From Axinella damicornis (Eukaryota; Porifera; Demospongiae; Axinellida; Axinellidae), in the NCBI GenBank assembly GCA_963931865.1, contig OZ007513.1, positions 3,143,914 to 3,207,913 of the forward strand: a stretch of DNA of 64,000 nt. Reading direction: 5' to 3'. Within the stretch, counting starts at the first letter, position 1. Each line of letters begins with the position of its first letter. Position numbers and translations under genes: made by a program. Under the pieces are notes generated by a model that saw only the letters and a program-made list of their open reading frames with translations, was not told the origin of the DNA and ran no database searches. This document shows, piece by piece, positions 47,019 through 55,232 of this stretch.

Positions 47019-47452
47019 GTGGCTGGTTTGTTCTCTGGATCTTGTGATGTGTATCTCTGCAGGTGTTGTAGTTGTTATGATGTGTACCTCTGCAGGTGTG
47101 GGGCTAATCTTTGGACCTGCCAGCGCCATTTCAGGAGCCATCGCTGATCTCATTGGCCAGTACAATCTCAGTGTTTCAAGTACGTAAGCAGACTGTGTAC
47201 ATGTACATGCATATCAAATTGGTGTTAGAATCAACATCCTCAGAGAACGTAATAATGAAGGGGGGGGGGGGGGGGGGGGGGGAGTGGCAGTATGTTCTCA
47301 TCCTCCTCCTCTTTCTCAGATGCAGCAATCTGTGGGTTTCTCACCAAATTCCCCTTACTCTCTCCGCTGTATCATGAATCTCATCCAGGGGCCTATATAC
47401 TGGGAGTGGCAGCCACTGTTTGCCTCCTCCCTGAGACACTTGGAATGGAAAG
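31024..47452 (+). CDS. MFS transporter (ZIFL/tetracycline-efflux-like), copy A, with 14.2-kb intron; possibly a pseudogene
   Basis: Recognised exons: 31024-31059 (MLKIYVGCFIAL), 31909-32005 (LANAFSVTMLFPFLPFMVQF, first span), 32314-32368 (KYLGIIAAAMFLGRFFGR), 46588-46743 (SYVWGAVADRKGRK, the MFS signature loop), 47096-47179 (VGLIFGPASAISGAIADLIG) and 47320-47452 (ICGFLTKFPLL ... LLPETLGMER). Borders are GT-AG and phases agree between exons, except that exon 46588-46743 is 156 bp against 152 bp in copy B (63773-63924): four extra bases near 46686 break the frame. The family is proton-coupled small-molecule or metal-related export; the substrate is unknown. The intron 32369-46587 contains three minus-strand kinase-Kelch genes. 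The exon expected between 46743 and 47096 (loop plus fourth span) was not found. Further 3' exons are uncertain; one candidate is 49098-49203. Confidence 0.65.
31500..31865. repeat. ~71-bp tandem repeat, five units, in transporter intron
   Basis: Five copies of a unit containing TGTACAGCCTACGCACCACA...CTGAGAACCCTGAT, ending 43 bases before the acceptor of exon 31909. Open frames across it are repeat artefacts. Confidence 0.9.
32369..33369. other. Start of the giant transporter intron
   Basis: Contains a 37-base poly(G) (32496-32532) and a 26-base poly(C) (32931-32956). The stretch after ~32730 is related to 42100-43170, the 3' flank of kinase-Kelch unit 3, and probably contains the 3' UTR of unit 1. 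Confidence 0.6.
33370..36075 (-). CDS. TKL-like kinase - coiled coil - Kelch protein, unit 1
   Basis: Two minus-strand exons. Exon 1 (34789-36075) encodes a kinase domain (residues ~20-290) with P-loop GHGSYAVV, lysine in VGKK, catalytic HRDLSANN, DLG in place of DFG, and a PPE motif in place of APE. Two ~50-residue coiled-coil repeats follow (IQTLxDANQS...LRAEVxRLSV). Exon 2 (33370-34385) encodes about six Kelch blades (VYVGGG, LITVGGE, AIIASGG, YYLLGG, LIAVGGY, MIVIGG). A donor (CCAG/GTATGA) sits exactly at the end of the kinase frame and an acceptor (TTATAG) at the start of the Kelch frame, as in the sister units, so one fused gene is likely. In this unit the Kelch exon is one base shorter after the acceptor, so the standard splice shifts the frame. 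Likely an intracellular signalling kinase. Confidence 0.7.
36229..36743. mobile_element. CACTCCTGGTAG-ended element (515 bp)
   Basis: Inverted ends CACTCCTGGTAG and CTACCAGGAGTG. The interior carries two related ~130-bp blocks (each with AATGGCG/CATGGCG, GGTGAGTTTCAG, GATCACGGC and GTAGTC/GTGGTC motifs), i.e. an internal duplication. Copies: 51883-52499 and a degenerate one at about 42388-42875. It lies just upstream of kinase-Kelch unit 1. Confidence 0.7.
36783..36887. repeat. Perfect-stem hairpin element in unit 1 upstream flank
   Basis: TAGTCTCGGTCCCAGACCC ... GGGTCTGGGGCCGAGACTA with the inner stem CGCTTCCAGTATC/GATACTGGAAGCG. The same hairpin occurs at 41586-41707 upstream of unit 2, so it was duplicated with the gene unit. 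Confidence 0.8.
36888..37495. other. Spacer between kinase-Kelch units 1 and 2
   Basis: Shares blocks with 41708-42060 (e.g. CTTAGGCCTCTGAAGCTCAGGTGG, GCATCGCTTTGGCTGTTTCCCTA), consistent with tandem duplication of a whole gene module. No additional gene recognised. Confidence 0.5.
37496..38490. repeat. ~45-bp minisatellite, about 22 units
   Basis: Tandem array of a unit containing TTATCCTGTGGGACAACC, TTCACTTGTCAGGGGG and TTAATGTTGATG, with shorter variants (TTATCCCACGGGACAACC). A single related copy (GTTATCCCTCGGC...GGGACAACCTTCACTTGTAGG) sits at the equivalent site 3' of unit 3 (~42990-43032), which suggests local expansion of a pre-existing sequence. Frames across it are artefacts. Confidence 0.9.
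38566..38592. repeat. Poly(G) tract, 27 bases
   Basis: G run between the minisatellite and the 3' end of kinase-Kelch unit 2. Confidence 0.9.
38696..41368 (-). CDS. TKL-like kinase - coiled coil - Kelch protein, unit 2
   Basis: Exon 1 (40094-41368) starts at MATGGAVSALRR. An upstream GTG-initiated extension in the same frame is not needed, and the same MATGG start is used in the sister units. It encodes a kinase with GHGSYAVV, VGKK, HRDLSANN, SDLG and PPE, then two coiled-coil repeats. Exon 2 (38696-39712) begins directly after an acceptor (GTCATAG) and reads LSLPSLQPQLL in phase 0 with the donor CAG/GTATGA at 40093, giving an intact fusion with a 381-bp intron. Kelch blades are as in unit 1 (VYVGGG, LITVGGE, IIASGG, YYLLGG, LIAVGGY, MMVIGG). 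This is the cleanest two-exon reading frame with a normal-length intron. DLG for DFG is shared by all three and may affect activity. Confidence 0.8.
41369..43174. other. Spacer between kinase-Kelch units 2 and 3
   Basis: Contains a hairpin (41586-41707) like that at 36783, a short (TG)n at about 42160-42188, a degenerate CACTCCTGGTAG-type element (about 42388-42875) and single-copy sequence homologous to the minisatellite unit (about 42990-43032). No gene recognised. Confidence 0.55.
43175..45388 (-). CDS. TKL-like kinase - coiled coil - Kelch protein, unit 3
   Basis: Exon 1 (44252-45388) encodes the kinase (GHGSYAVV, VGKK, HRDLSANN, SDLG, PPE) and a single coiled-coil repeat; units 1 and 2 have two. 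Exon 2 (43175-44203) encodes the Kelch domain (VYVGGG, LITVGGE, IIASGG, YYLLGG, LIAVGGY, IMIGGG). The intron (44204-44251) is only 48 bases. It has donor GTATGA, a TTACTAATA branch-site-like motif and acceptor TTACAG, and it is phase 0, so the fusion reads through in frame. The short intron is the best evidence that kinase and Kelch are one gene in all three units. Kelch blades 2-3 carry a few inserted residues relative to units 1 and 2. Confidence 0.82.
45389..46587. other. End of the giant transporter intron, upstream of kinase-Kelch unit 3
   Basis: The part next to 45388 should hold the unit 3 promoter. From about 46420 the sequence matches transporter copy B (63630-63772), including TTATTCCAGAACAAT and GTACTGTGCACATGTC..TCCCTGCAG, so this is the original intron end. 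Confidence 0.65.
46588..46743 (+). pseudogene. Frame-broken MFS signature exon of copy A
   Basis: Encodes SYVWGAVADRKGRK and LVIIASCLLLGLSSAAFGF, then four extra bases at about 46683-46690 relative to the copy B exon shift the frame before VHFAMAVVF. Splice sites are intact (CTGCAG before, GTACTT after). Listed separately because it decides whether copy A is functional. Confidence 0.55.
46837..47027. repeat. (TGTC)n microsatellite region
   Basis: Long stretches of TGTC tetranucleotides in the intron between transporter exons 46588-46743 and 47096-47179. Cys/Leu/Val or Asp/Arg/Gln-rich open frames here are artefacts. Confidence 0.9.
47260..47282. repeat. Poly(G) tract, 23 bases
   Basis: G run in the transporter copy A intron, 37 bases before the acceptor of exon 47320. 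Confidence 0.9.
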
Positions 47453-47908
47453 GTAATTTGAAGGTGGATCGATTTCTGTGTGTGTGAAATGTGATGTACA
47501 AATAAACCCATCTGACACACCTATGGCGACTATCCCGTAAGCTTAAGTGTGTTACGTAAGTGTCTGTTCAGTTCCATTTCGGATCTTTCATACAAAATAG
47601 AAGTACGTAGCTAGCAGTAAGCCTAAGCAGGTTATAATATTAAGTTTCTTTTGCTGTAACCTGCTGCAAAGGTTTTAAAACAAGGCACACAATTCTAATG
47701 AAATGGTCTTGCCAAACTGGTTTCACCGATCCCAATAACTTTGATTGAATCAGAGGTACAGCTGGTAATATGGGTTTGCTGATTCTTAGATATTTTTATT
47801 TTGCGAACAGTTCTGTGTGACTAGGTTGAGACAATCTGGGTTTGTTTAGTTTCACTAGTCAAACAAAAACAGATGTTCAGTAGCTATACAACTACCATCA
47901 TCAGTGCA

Positions 47909-48228
47909 TACTGTATTTCCGTGATCGAACGCCGCGGCTACTATTTATTTCATCACGTGATTTACTGTTGCTACTATTTGAGGGCGGCCACTAATCAAAG
48001 GCGGCGTTTATTGAACTCAGATAAACAAGGAAGCGAGGAAACGGATTGGAGCACCGTGTATGCACAAAGAAGAAGTTTTGTTTTCAGCCCTGGGCTGTGC
48101 GGTACCATCAAAATCATCCTGACAAAACAGTAGGAAACGCTAAAGCCATTACTGTCACGATTACTTATCCGAGGGTGGCCACTAATCAAGTGCGGCATTT
48201 GATTGCTGAAATGCGGTAAATTACAGTA
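47909..48228. mobile_element. TACTGTATTTCC-ended MITE, second copy
   Basis: Starts TACTGTATTTCC...ATCGAACGCCGCGG and ends GTGCGGCATTTGATTGCTGAAATGCGGTAA...TACAGTA (inverted). Interior GAGGGCGGCCACTAATCAAAGGCGGC matches the copy at 24834-25366, but this one is about 210 bp shorter. Confidence 0.7.
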
Positions 48229-48250
48229 AAAGACCGGAAGGCGAGCTTAA

Positions 48251-48630
48251 TACCGGTAGTTGTGCTATGGGTATCTAGGATTTGTACCCTGAGTTCAGTT
48301 TTATGTATTCCCAAAAGGTGAAGCATGGAATATATAAAACTGCATGAAAGGGCGTGCATCCTGGAAACCCATGGTATAGCTACAGCTGACCGCCATGCAA
48401 ATTGTCAATTATGTTTTGATAAGAATACCACCTACCAGTTGCTGTTGCTTGGCAACCATACACAGTAGAGTTGTATGCAAAGATGAGAGTTGTATGCGAA
48501 GATGAGAGTTGTATGCAAAGATCAAAGGCTAGAGTACATGGCAGTTGCACTCTGTACCAGTACCTTTCATCCACCCACGCATCATGGTATGAGTATGAAT
48601 GTACCTGATGATGTGGCATTTATATGCTGA
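48251..48630. repeat. Direct partial copy of the large foldback arm
   Basis: Same order of blocks as the arm at 48699-49116 (TTTGTACCCTGAGT, ATGTTTTGATAAGAA, GCTTGGCAACCATACAC, GCATCATGGTATGAGTATGAATGTACCTGATGATGTG) with a few indels. Confidence 0.75.
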
Positions 48631-48698
48631 CTGGCATCACTCATGTGATGTGGTCTGTCACGCCCTTGAGCATATTCTCGGGAGATTATATGCACATG

Positions 48699-49787
48699 TA
48701 ATACGGGTAGTTGTACTATGGGTTTCTAGGGTATATAGGATTTGTACCCTGAGTGTTATGCATTCCCAAGGGGTGAAGCAGGAATTATTCATGTAAGGGT
48801 GTGCATCCTGGAAACCACAGCTGACGGGTACCATAGCCCACGCAAATTGTCAATTATGTTTTGATAAGAACACCCACCAGTTGCTGTTGCTTGGCAACCA
48901 TACACCATAGAGTGTTGTATGCAAAGATCATGATTGTATGCAGAGATCAAAGGCTAGAGTACATGGCAGTTACACTCTGTACCGGTACCTCCACCCACGC
49001 ATCATGGTATGAGTATGAATGTACCTGATGATGTGAACACACTGTGTGCTCTTGTAAACCTCATAAGTTTGTTTGCTTTACCATAATATCCCCAAGGGTG
49101 AGGAAGTCAAGAGGTTACAGTCTTACTTCTCCGAGGTGGAGGTTGATGGAGGCCCAGTTTGGGTTTCCCATCATCCACACAGAGTGTTGTCAGTATCAGG
49201 ACCAGGTAGGTAAACGACCTGGAGACAACCAAGATAGGATTTATCATCCTCTGGCATTTACATGGCATTTACATGCTGACTGACATCACTCATGTGATGT
49301 GGTCTGTCGCCATTATGAGGGGTGGCATACTTTCGAGTGGAATAACAAACACTCCCATCCCTGTTGTTTGGTAACCTCTTGACTTCCTCACCCTTGGGGA
49401 TATTATGGTAAAGCAAACAAACTTATGAGGTTTACAAGAGCACACAGTGTGTTCACATCATCAGGTACATTCATACTCATACCATGATGCGTGGGTGGAG
49501 GTACCGGTACAGAGTGTAACTGCCATGTACTCTAGCCTTTGATCTCTGCATACAATCATGATCTTTGCATACAACACTCTATGGTGTATGGTTGCCAAGC
49601 AATAGCAACTGGTGGGTGTTCTTATCAAAACATAATTAACAATTTGCGTGGGCTATGGTACCCGGCAGCTGTGGTTTCCAGGATGCACACCCTTACATGA
49701 ATAATTTCTGCTTCACCCCTTGGGAATGCATAACACTCAGGGTACAAATCCTATATACCCTAGAAACCCATAGTACAACTACCCGTA
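48699..49787. repeat. Large foldback: ~418-bp arms around a ~254-bp centre
   Basis: 48699-49116 is present in reverse complement at 49371-49787 with few mismatches (outer ends TACGGGTAGTTGTACTATGG and its complement). The centre includes GATGTGGTCTGTC, also seen at 48650. A possible transporter exon (49098-49203; acceptor CCCCAAG, donor GTAGGT, frame with MEAQFGFPIIHTECC) overlaps the inner end of the left arm. That exon is speculative. Confidence 0.8.
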
Positions 49788-49986
49788 TGTAGTCATCCCT
49801 CCTCTGCATGCATAGTCTCATGTCCATGCAGAGGGTCTGGGAACCAGACTAGTTCATGCACACAAATCATCTAAGAGCAAGAAACGCCCAGTTGAGCACT
49901 TACCCCGTGCGTTGTTTGCAGCAATGTTCGATGCGTAAACTGTGCTTTATGATAGGTACAGCTAGATCTTGCCAGAGTATGATTAC

Positions 49987-50421
49987 CCTAGCCTCGTTCC
50001 CAGGCCTACCCCGTTTTTTCGGTTCTTCGGTTTCCGTTGACAATAATACACGGATGCGGAAGGGCGGCGAAAAACGCGGAAGGCCTGGTACGATTCATCA
50101 TGTGAGTGACGTCAGGTGGACGCAAGGGTGGATGTAGGGGAGGCGGGGCCCTTAGTTGTTTCAGCAGGTCCTGAAGGCTGTTCATCATCCAGTCGGCTCG
50201 GTTCGAACGATCCGCGGCTAGTCGGGACTCGCAGACGATCTACACAACTTCTTGGGCGCTTTTTAAACTTATTTGCGGTTTGGCCGGGTGTGGCCCAACC
50301 GCAAATAAGTTTAATAAGTTTAAAAAGCTTCCGCGTTTTTCGCCGCCCTTCCGCATCCGTGTATTATTGTCAACGGAAACCAAAGAACAGAAAAAACGGG
50401 GTAGGCCTGGGAACGAGGCTA
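49987..50421. mobile_element. TAGCCTCG-family TIR element (~435 bp) with ~95-bp arms
   Basis: Left arm TAGCCTCGTTCCCAGGCC... with CGGATGCGGAAGGGCGGCGA. Right arm carries the complement and ends GGCCTGGGAACGAGGCTA. ATGATTAC flanks both sides (49979-49986 and 50421-50428), a candidate 8-bp target duplication with a slight offset. An inner palindrome (CCGCAAATAAGTTTAA) sits near 50270-50320. Non-coding. Confidence 0.7.
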
Positions 50422-50784
50422 TGATTACTCACCTACAATCTCAATGGTATGATGTGCATACGTATGCTCTATAGGTACTTGAGACACCAAGGACACCTTG
50501 GACACTGGAGGTTATGTGCTGATGAGGGACTTAACCTGAACCAGCACAGATGATTTAACAGTTGGCATGTACAACATACACTGCGTAATTATGATGTTCA
50601 CACTCGCAATTGATGGCACTGCAGGTTTTATTGTGTGGTGGTTATGAACTATATATCTACATGTGTCCCTGACGTATGAACCTGTCACGTAACGTGGTCT
50701 GCCCCATAGTAACTAAGATCTAATGGCTGTCAAAGCAACTCACAAACAGTAGCTATGTGCGAACTATGTATTTAAATTTGTTAC

Positions 50785-51130
50785 TATCACAGAGTCGGTA
50801 GACTCTGTATGTAGGGATACGACGTACACGCAATATATGGTAATACAAAAGAATCTCTCCAAATCTCAGAAACGGTACACTTATAAGCCTTTATAACCAC
50901 ATACCGTTCATCTTCGGGTGTTTTCATGACCAACAAGACTCCTCGCATCGCGAAAAACCGTCGCGAAAGTACCACACCAGGTACTCGCAAAACGAGCAAA
51001 TTGTTTTTCTTTCTTCTTCTTTCTTCTTCTTTCTTCTTTCAGACGGGCTAGCTCAACGTCGCCTCAATCCCTCATGATGGTTTTCGCACGAAACAGCAGC
51101 ATTTTACACCGAGCAGTGCACCAGCCCATC
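50785..51130. repeat. Dispersed repeat, copy 1
   Basis: The block with GAAAGTACCACACCAGG, a TTCTTTC-rich tract (51005-51042) and CCTCATGATGGTTTTCGCACGAAAC recurs in part at 53170-53360 and 54070-54235. It may be an old element; no coding content recognised. Confidence 0.5.
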
Positions 51131-51604
51131 GCTTTTTGGCAACCTCCAAGTCTTCACCAGGCGGCTACAGCTGCCCACTCAATAACTATGGCTTCATTTG
51201 TCACACCATTTTCATGTTTGTACGCATGCGCACTTAAACAATCACTTAGCAACGATACGTAATTATTATTCAAGATCGCTGAATTAGAAGTGCCTTGCGC
51301 TGTTGTGCTACTGTAGCTAGACTGAGGTAAATTCTCTGTTCTATATATGTTACTAGACTGTGTTCTGTGAGAGGGGTGAATGCCTATCTAAAGACTCAAC
51401 AATGTGTCGCTACTACTATCTGGTATAGCTATTTTAGCTACACTATACTTAGTCTTAGCTATGGTCTTCAGCTCGGGGAGCACTGGCTTAGTATCCATCC
51501 AGAAAAGGGTTGGCTTTTGAGATGCTTGGGTCTGATTCTTGCTGGCAGTGTAAATGCCAGAGTCCAGTATGCATGCGCCTGCTGCTAAAAAAAATGACAT
51601 AAAC

Positions 51605-51868
51605 AAGTAATAAAAAACATTTAAAATGTAACAGGATGTAGGGATACCAGAACCGCAAAAAGTAAGGAAACAAGGTAGGGATGATCACACAAAACAGTGA
51701 AGTATACAATCCCCCTACATATCTTTTTTCATTATACACGTATTATGGAAAAAGATCTCTGTAGGGGTTGTATACTTCACTGTTTTGTGTGATCATCCCT
51801 ACCTTGTTTCCTTACTTTTTGCGGTTCTGGTATCCCTACATCCTGTTACATTTTAAATGTTTTTTATT
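51605..51868. mobile_element. 264-bp near-perfect palindromic element
   Basis: Arms of about 113 bp (AATAAAAAACATTTAAAATG ... and its complement) flank a ~36-bp centre (TCTTTTTTCATTATACACG). Arm identity is almost perfect, implying a recent origin. Confidence 0.8.
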
Positions 51869-51882
51869 ACGAGGGGCAACCG

Positions 51883-52499
51883 CACTCCTGGTAGCCGCGG
51901 TTAAACGGTAGCACAAGCCAAGTGTGACAGTTCGTTCCAATTATCACACATCACCATGATAGCTATATACAGGGAAGATCACAAATTATTTAGAGTGCTC
52001 TCAAGTACCATTCAGCCGCGTTGCAACCTGCCGTAGCGCAAGCTAAGTATTGCAATACGTTCTAATTAACGCACATGCCACGTGCAACCACGCTCAAGTC
52101 GATCACGAGCAATGGCGACCAAAAGTAAGACAAGACATTATTACAGCACTCACAACTTAGCCAGCACGGTGAGTTTCGGTATATAAGCGTCAGTGAACGA
52201 CAGCAATCATGGCCGTGTGGTCAGAATCTTCGTGTGCCTTTCCTAAGAACGGTACTGCCACCGGAAGTCGAGAGAGCACTCGAGCAATGGCGGCCAACGG
52301 CGAGACAAAAGTGCTCATATCTCCACCACCAAGGTGAGTTTCAGCACCAACTTTTATCATTCAGGTCAGTGCATGATAGCGATCATGGCGGTGTAGTCAG
52401 AATCTCTGTAGGCCAATCCTAAGTACTCAAACATTATTTATATTATGTTGGATTATATTATTTATATTACGCGGCACAATTTTTCCCCTACCAGGAGTG
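51883..52499. mobile_element. CACTCCTGGTAG-ended element (617 bp)
   Basis: Inverted ends CACTCCTGGTAG and CTACCAGGAGTG, same family as 36229-36743, with the same internally duplicated blocks. It carries an extra ~100 bp near the left end. Confidence 0.7.
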
Positions 52500-53837
52500 T
52501 AACTTGTATAATAATTGTTAAGTGTTGAGGTGTGTTGTATATCAGCTAGGGTGTTTGCATGGTCAGCTTGTAAGTATATGTACTTAATGGGATATTGATG
52601 TAATCACCATGGTAACCTGGAATTCATGGTTTTTAAAACTACCTGAGCTCATGCACCTCAAGCTGTGCTTTATCGGCCACAGATCCCAGGTTGCCATGCA
52701 TGGTTCAACTGTGTTGCTATGAAAACAACGTAATGGAATTGTGTTTACCGATAAAGAATACAGGTCTGACCAAGCTGAGTTATACATCATGGCATAAAAT
52801 ATTGCGACTGCTGACGTGTTTCACAGGACGATGCTGGCTGTACCAATACTAGACTGTGACTATTTAGTTAACTGGATAATAATAATTATGACTCTGAGGA
52901 ATATTATACGAGTTAGTGCAGGCGCTTATATTATGAGCTGCTCCTACCATATTAAGCTCCTGCGCCTACATAGCTAGCTGATGAGTACTATTATTTACCG
53001 CTATCATTTGCTGAATGCTCTGCACGTCATACTGTTGAGAAGGCATGTAGGTGATCAGTAGCCTGGATTATTTACTCCCATGTGACAGCCATGGCAGCTA
53101 TGGGCAAATTGGCACAGAGACCAATTCGATCACCCTTATCAGCCAAATGATCCTGGAGAATACCCATATTTATAACCACCTTTACATGACCAACAACAAG
53201 ACTTAAGCATCACAAAAAATCAATGTGAAAGTACCAAACCAGGAACTCCCAAAACGGGCCAATTGTTCTTCTTAATTTCAGATGGTAAGTTACCGGTCTA
53301 GCTCAACATTGCCTCAATCTCTCATGATGGTTTTCGCACGAAACAGTGGCATTTTCAACTGAGCTGTGCACACATACGACCCCATCACTTTTCACAGCAG
53401 TGTGGGATAGTGACATTTGTTCAACCAGCCTTCTGGGTGACTGTTGAAGTTCTGGGGGCATACCTCTCCTCAAGAAATGTATTTTATAGGTGTTCCGAGG
53501 AGGTGCAGTGTGCATGGACTTGCACTCTAGGTGTCTTTCTGCAGCCGGAGCTTGCATGATGCATCAACCATTGCAGTACCTGCATGGATTAGCTAGGCTG
53601 TATGGCACCACATAATACGCTGAATTCACCAAACATTTTTATAAAACTATAGTAACCACTGTTAAACCACAGAACTTCAAAAGTCATTATGCAATCGTAG
53701 CTGCATACGTACTGAGGTATGACACCTGAGAATTGGAATGCGGCAGCGATCAATTATTGATATGCACTTAATAACAATTTGGCTAATTTATTAATGTAGT
53801 ATGATGTACCTTAGCTTATAGATGTATGTAGGTAGGC

Positions 53838-54050
53838 TCACTGCCGCATTCCAACAAATTGGGCACTTGTTAATGTACAAGTACTATGGTATGTCTTAGA
53901 TACATGTCACGTCATATTATGTGGGAGTTTAGGCCTCACTGCCACATTCCAACAAATTGGGCACTTGTTAATGTACATGTATTATGGTATGTCTTAGATA
54001 CATGTCACGTCATATTATGTGGGAGTTTAGGCCTCAGCTGATCGCTGCCG
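53838..54050. repeat. ~106-bp tandem duplication
   Basis: Two adjacent copies of a unit running from CACTGCCGCATTCCAACAAA to GGGAGTTTAGGCCTCA, almost identical. Confidence 0.85.
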
Positions 54051-54583
54051 CATTCCTGTTGTCAAGAGTCGTATACCTTGAAAACCAATGCGAAAGTACC
54101 AAACCAGGAACTCGCAAAATGGGCCAATTGTTCTTCTTAATAATAACTTTCTTCAGACGGTACCGGTCTAATGAGCTATAGCTCATTATTGCTTCAATCT
54201 CTGATGATGGTTTTCACACGAAAAAGAGGCATTTTTAAGTCAGTTCTCCCTGAACTCCTATAAGAGAATTCGTATACGACTTGCAATGTTCTCTTCTTAT
54301 TTTAGACAAGCAAACAATAATAAGTTACTCACGATCTATGTACTTCACAGACATCATGGCTATTGTTTTGGCTCTTTTGCCAAGTTACACCAAATATATA
54401 AAAGGCCTTCAGACATACATGTAGGTCAGCCCAATTGAAAGTCTAATTATAACCTTGAGTCCACTTCTGGCCTTCACTGTCAATAACATTAGTTATCATA
54501 GAGTTGGTAGACTCTATATATGTAACTAGGGATAACAACCGACACGCAATATTATTATGGTACTACAAAACAAATGGTACACC

Positions 54584-54732
54584 TTAACTCTTTACCAACC
54601 ATAAGAAACAGCTTAGGGAAGCAAAACCCTGTATTAAAGTATAACGCCTAGTATTAAATTCCCCATATAAATTCTTATGGGCTTATGGGAGCTCATGACG
54701 GCTTTTGCAGTCATTGGTTGGTAAAGAGTTAA
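54584..54732. mobile_element. TTAA-ended MITE (149 bp), piggyBac-like
   Basis: TTAACTCTTTACCAACC at the left and GGTTGGTAAAGAGTTAA at the right form a perfect 17-bp inverted repeat including the TTAA target. The interior is related to 18871-19022 and 23308-23363. Confidence 0.75.
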
Positions 54733-55232
54733 AGCCCATGAGAATCTATACTGGAGGGTTAATAAGACAATTATATAGGAGTGGAGTTCATTCTTTCTCT
54801 TCTTCTTTTATAAATTAATTATAAGTAGTAGGTAATATGTGTTACACCATAGACAAGTGCTATCTGCCACAGCGATACATAGGGCATTGTTCAATTAGAT
54901 CTCAGACAAGAGCTGTGTTCACATGCAATAAATTATTGCTGTGGTACAGAAAAAGAGTGCAAACCACACCCGCATGCTTCACAAGGGATACTAAGGTGCA
55001 GCAATCGTTCTGCCACCACTGTCTGGTGCGAAACATATGGGTACAATATCATAGTACAGGATACACTTCCCTCATGCATGAAACCATGCCGGTAGAGTAG
55101 AATGATCAAAGTAACAAGTATACTTAGCAACAAAATACAATCATGCACCATTATCAACACCAGACCACTATACATACAATGTCATGGATACAAGTTATGA
55201 TGTATCTCATCAGCAATGTCATGTGCACTCCA

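Larger units (their letters stand above)
52500..55232. other. Intergenic, repeat-derived
   Basis: No gene recognised. Contains partial dispersed repeats (53170-53360, 54070-54235), a 106-bp tandem duplication (53838-54050) and a TTAA-ended MITE (54584-54732). The 3' UTR of the minus-strand gene at 55233 probably lies at the right end. Confidence 0.55.

Noticed and set aside
46559..47165. 193- and 176-residue frames over the (TGTC)n region
   Set aside because: They join a real transporter exon in the wrong frame to microsatellite translation.
49098..49203. Additional 3' exon of transporter copy A
   Set aside because: Splice-like borders and a compatible phase exist, but the peptide has no recognisable MFS feature and it overlaps a foldback arm; kept only as a possibility in the text.
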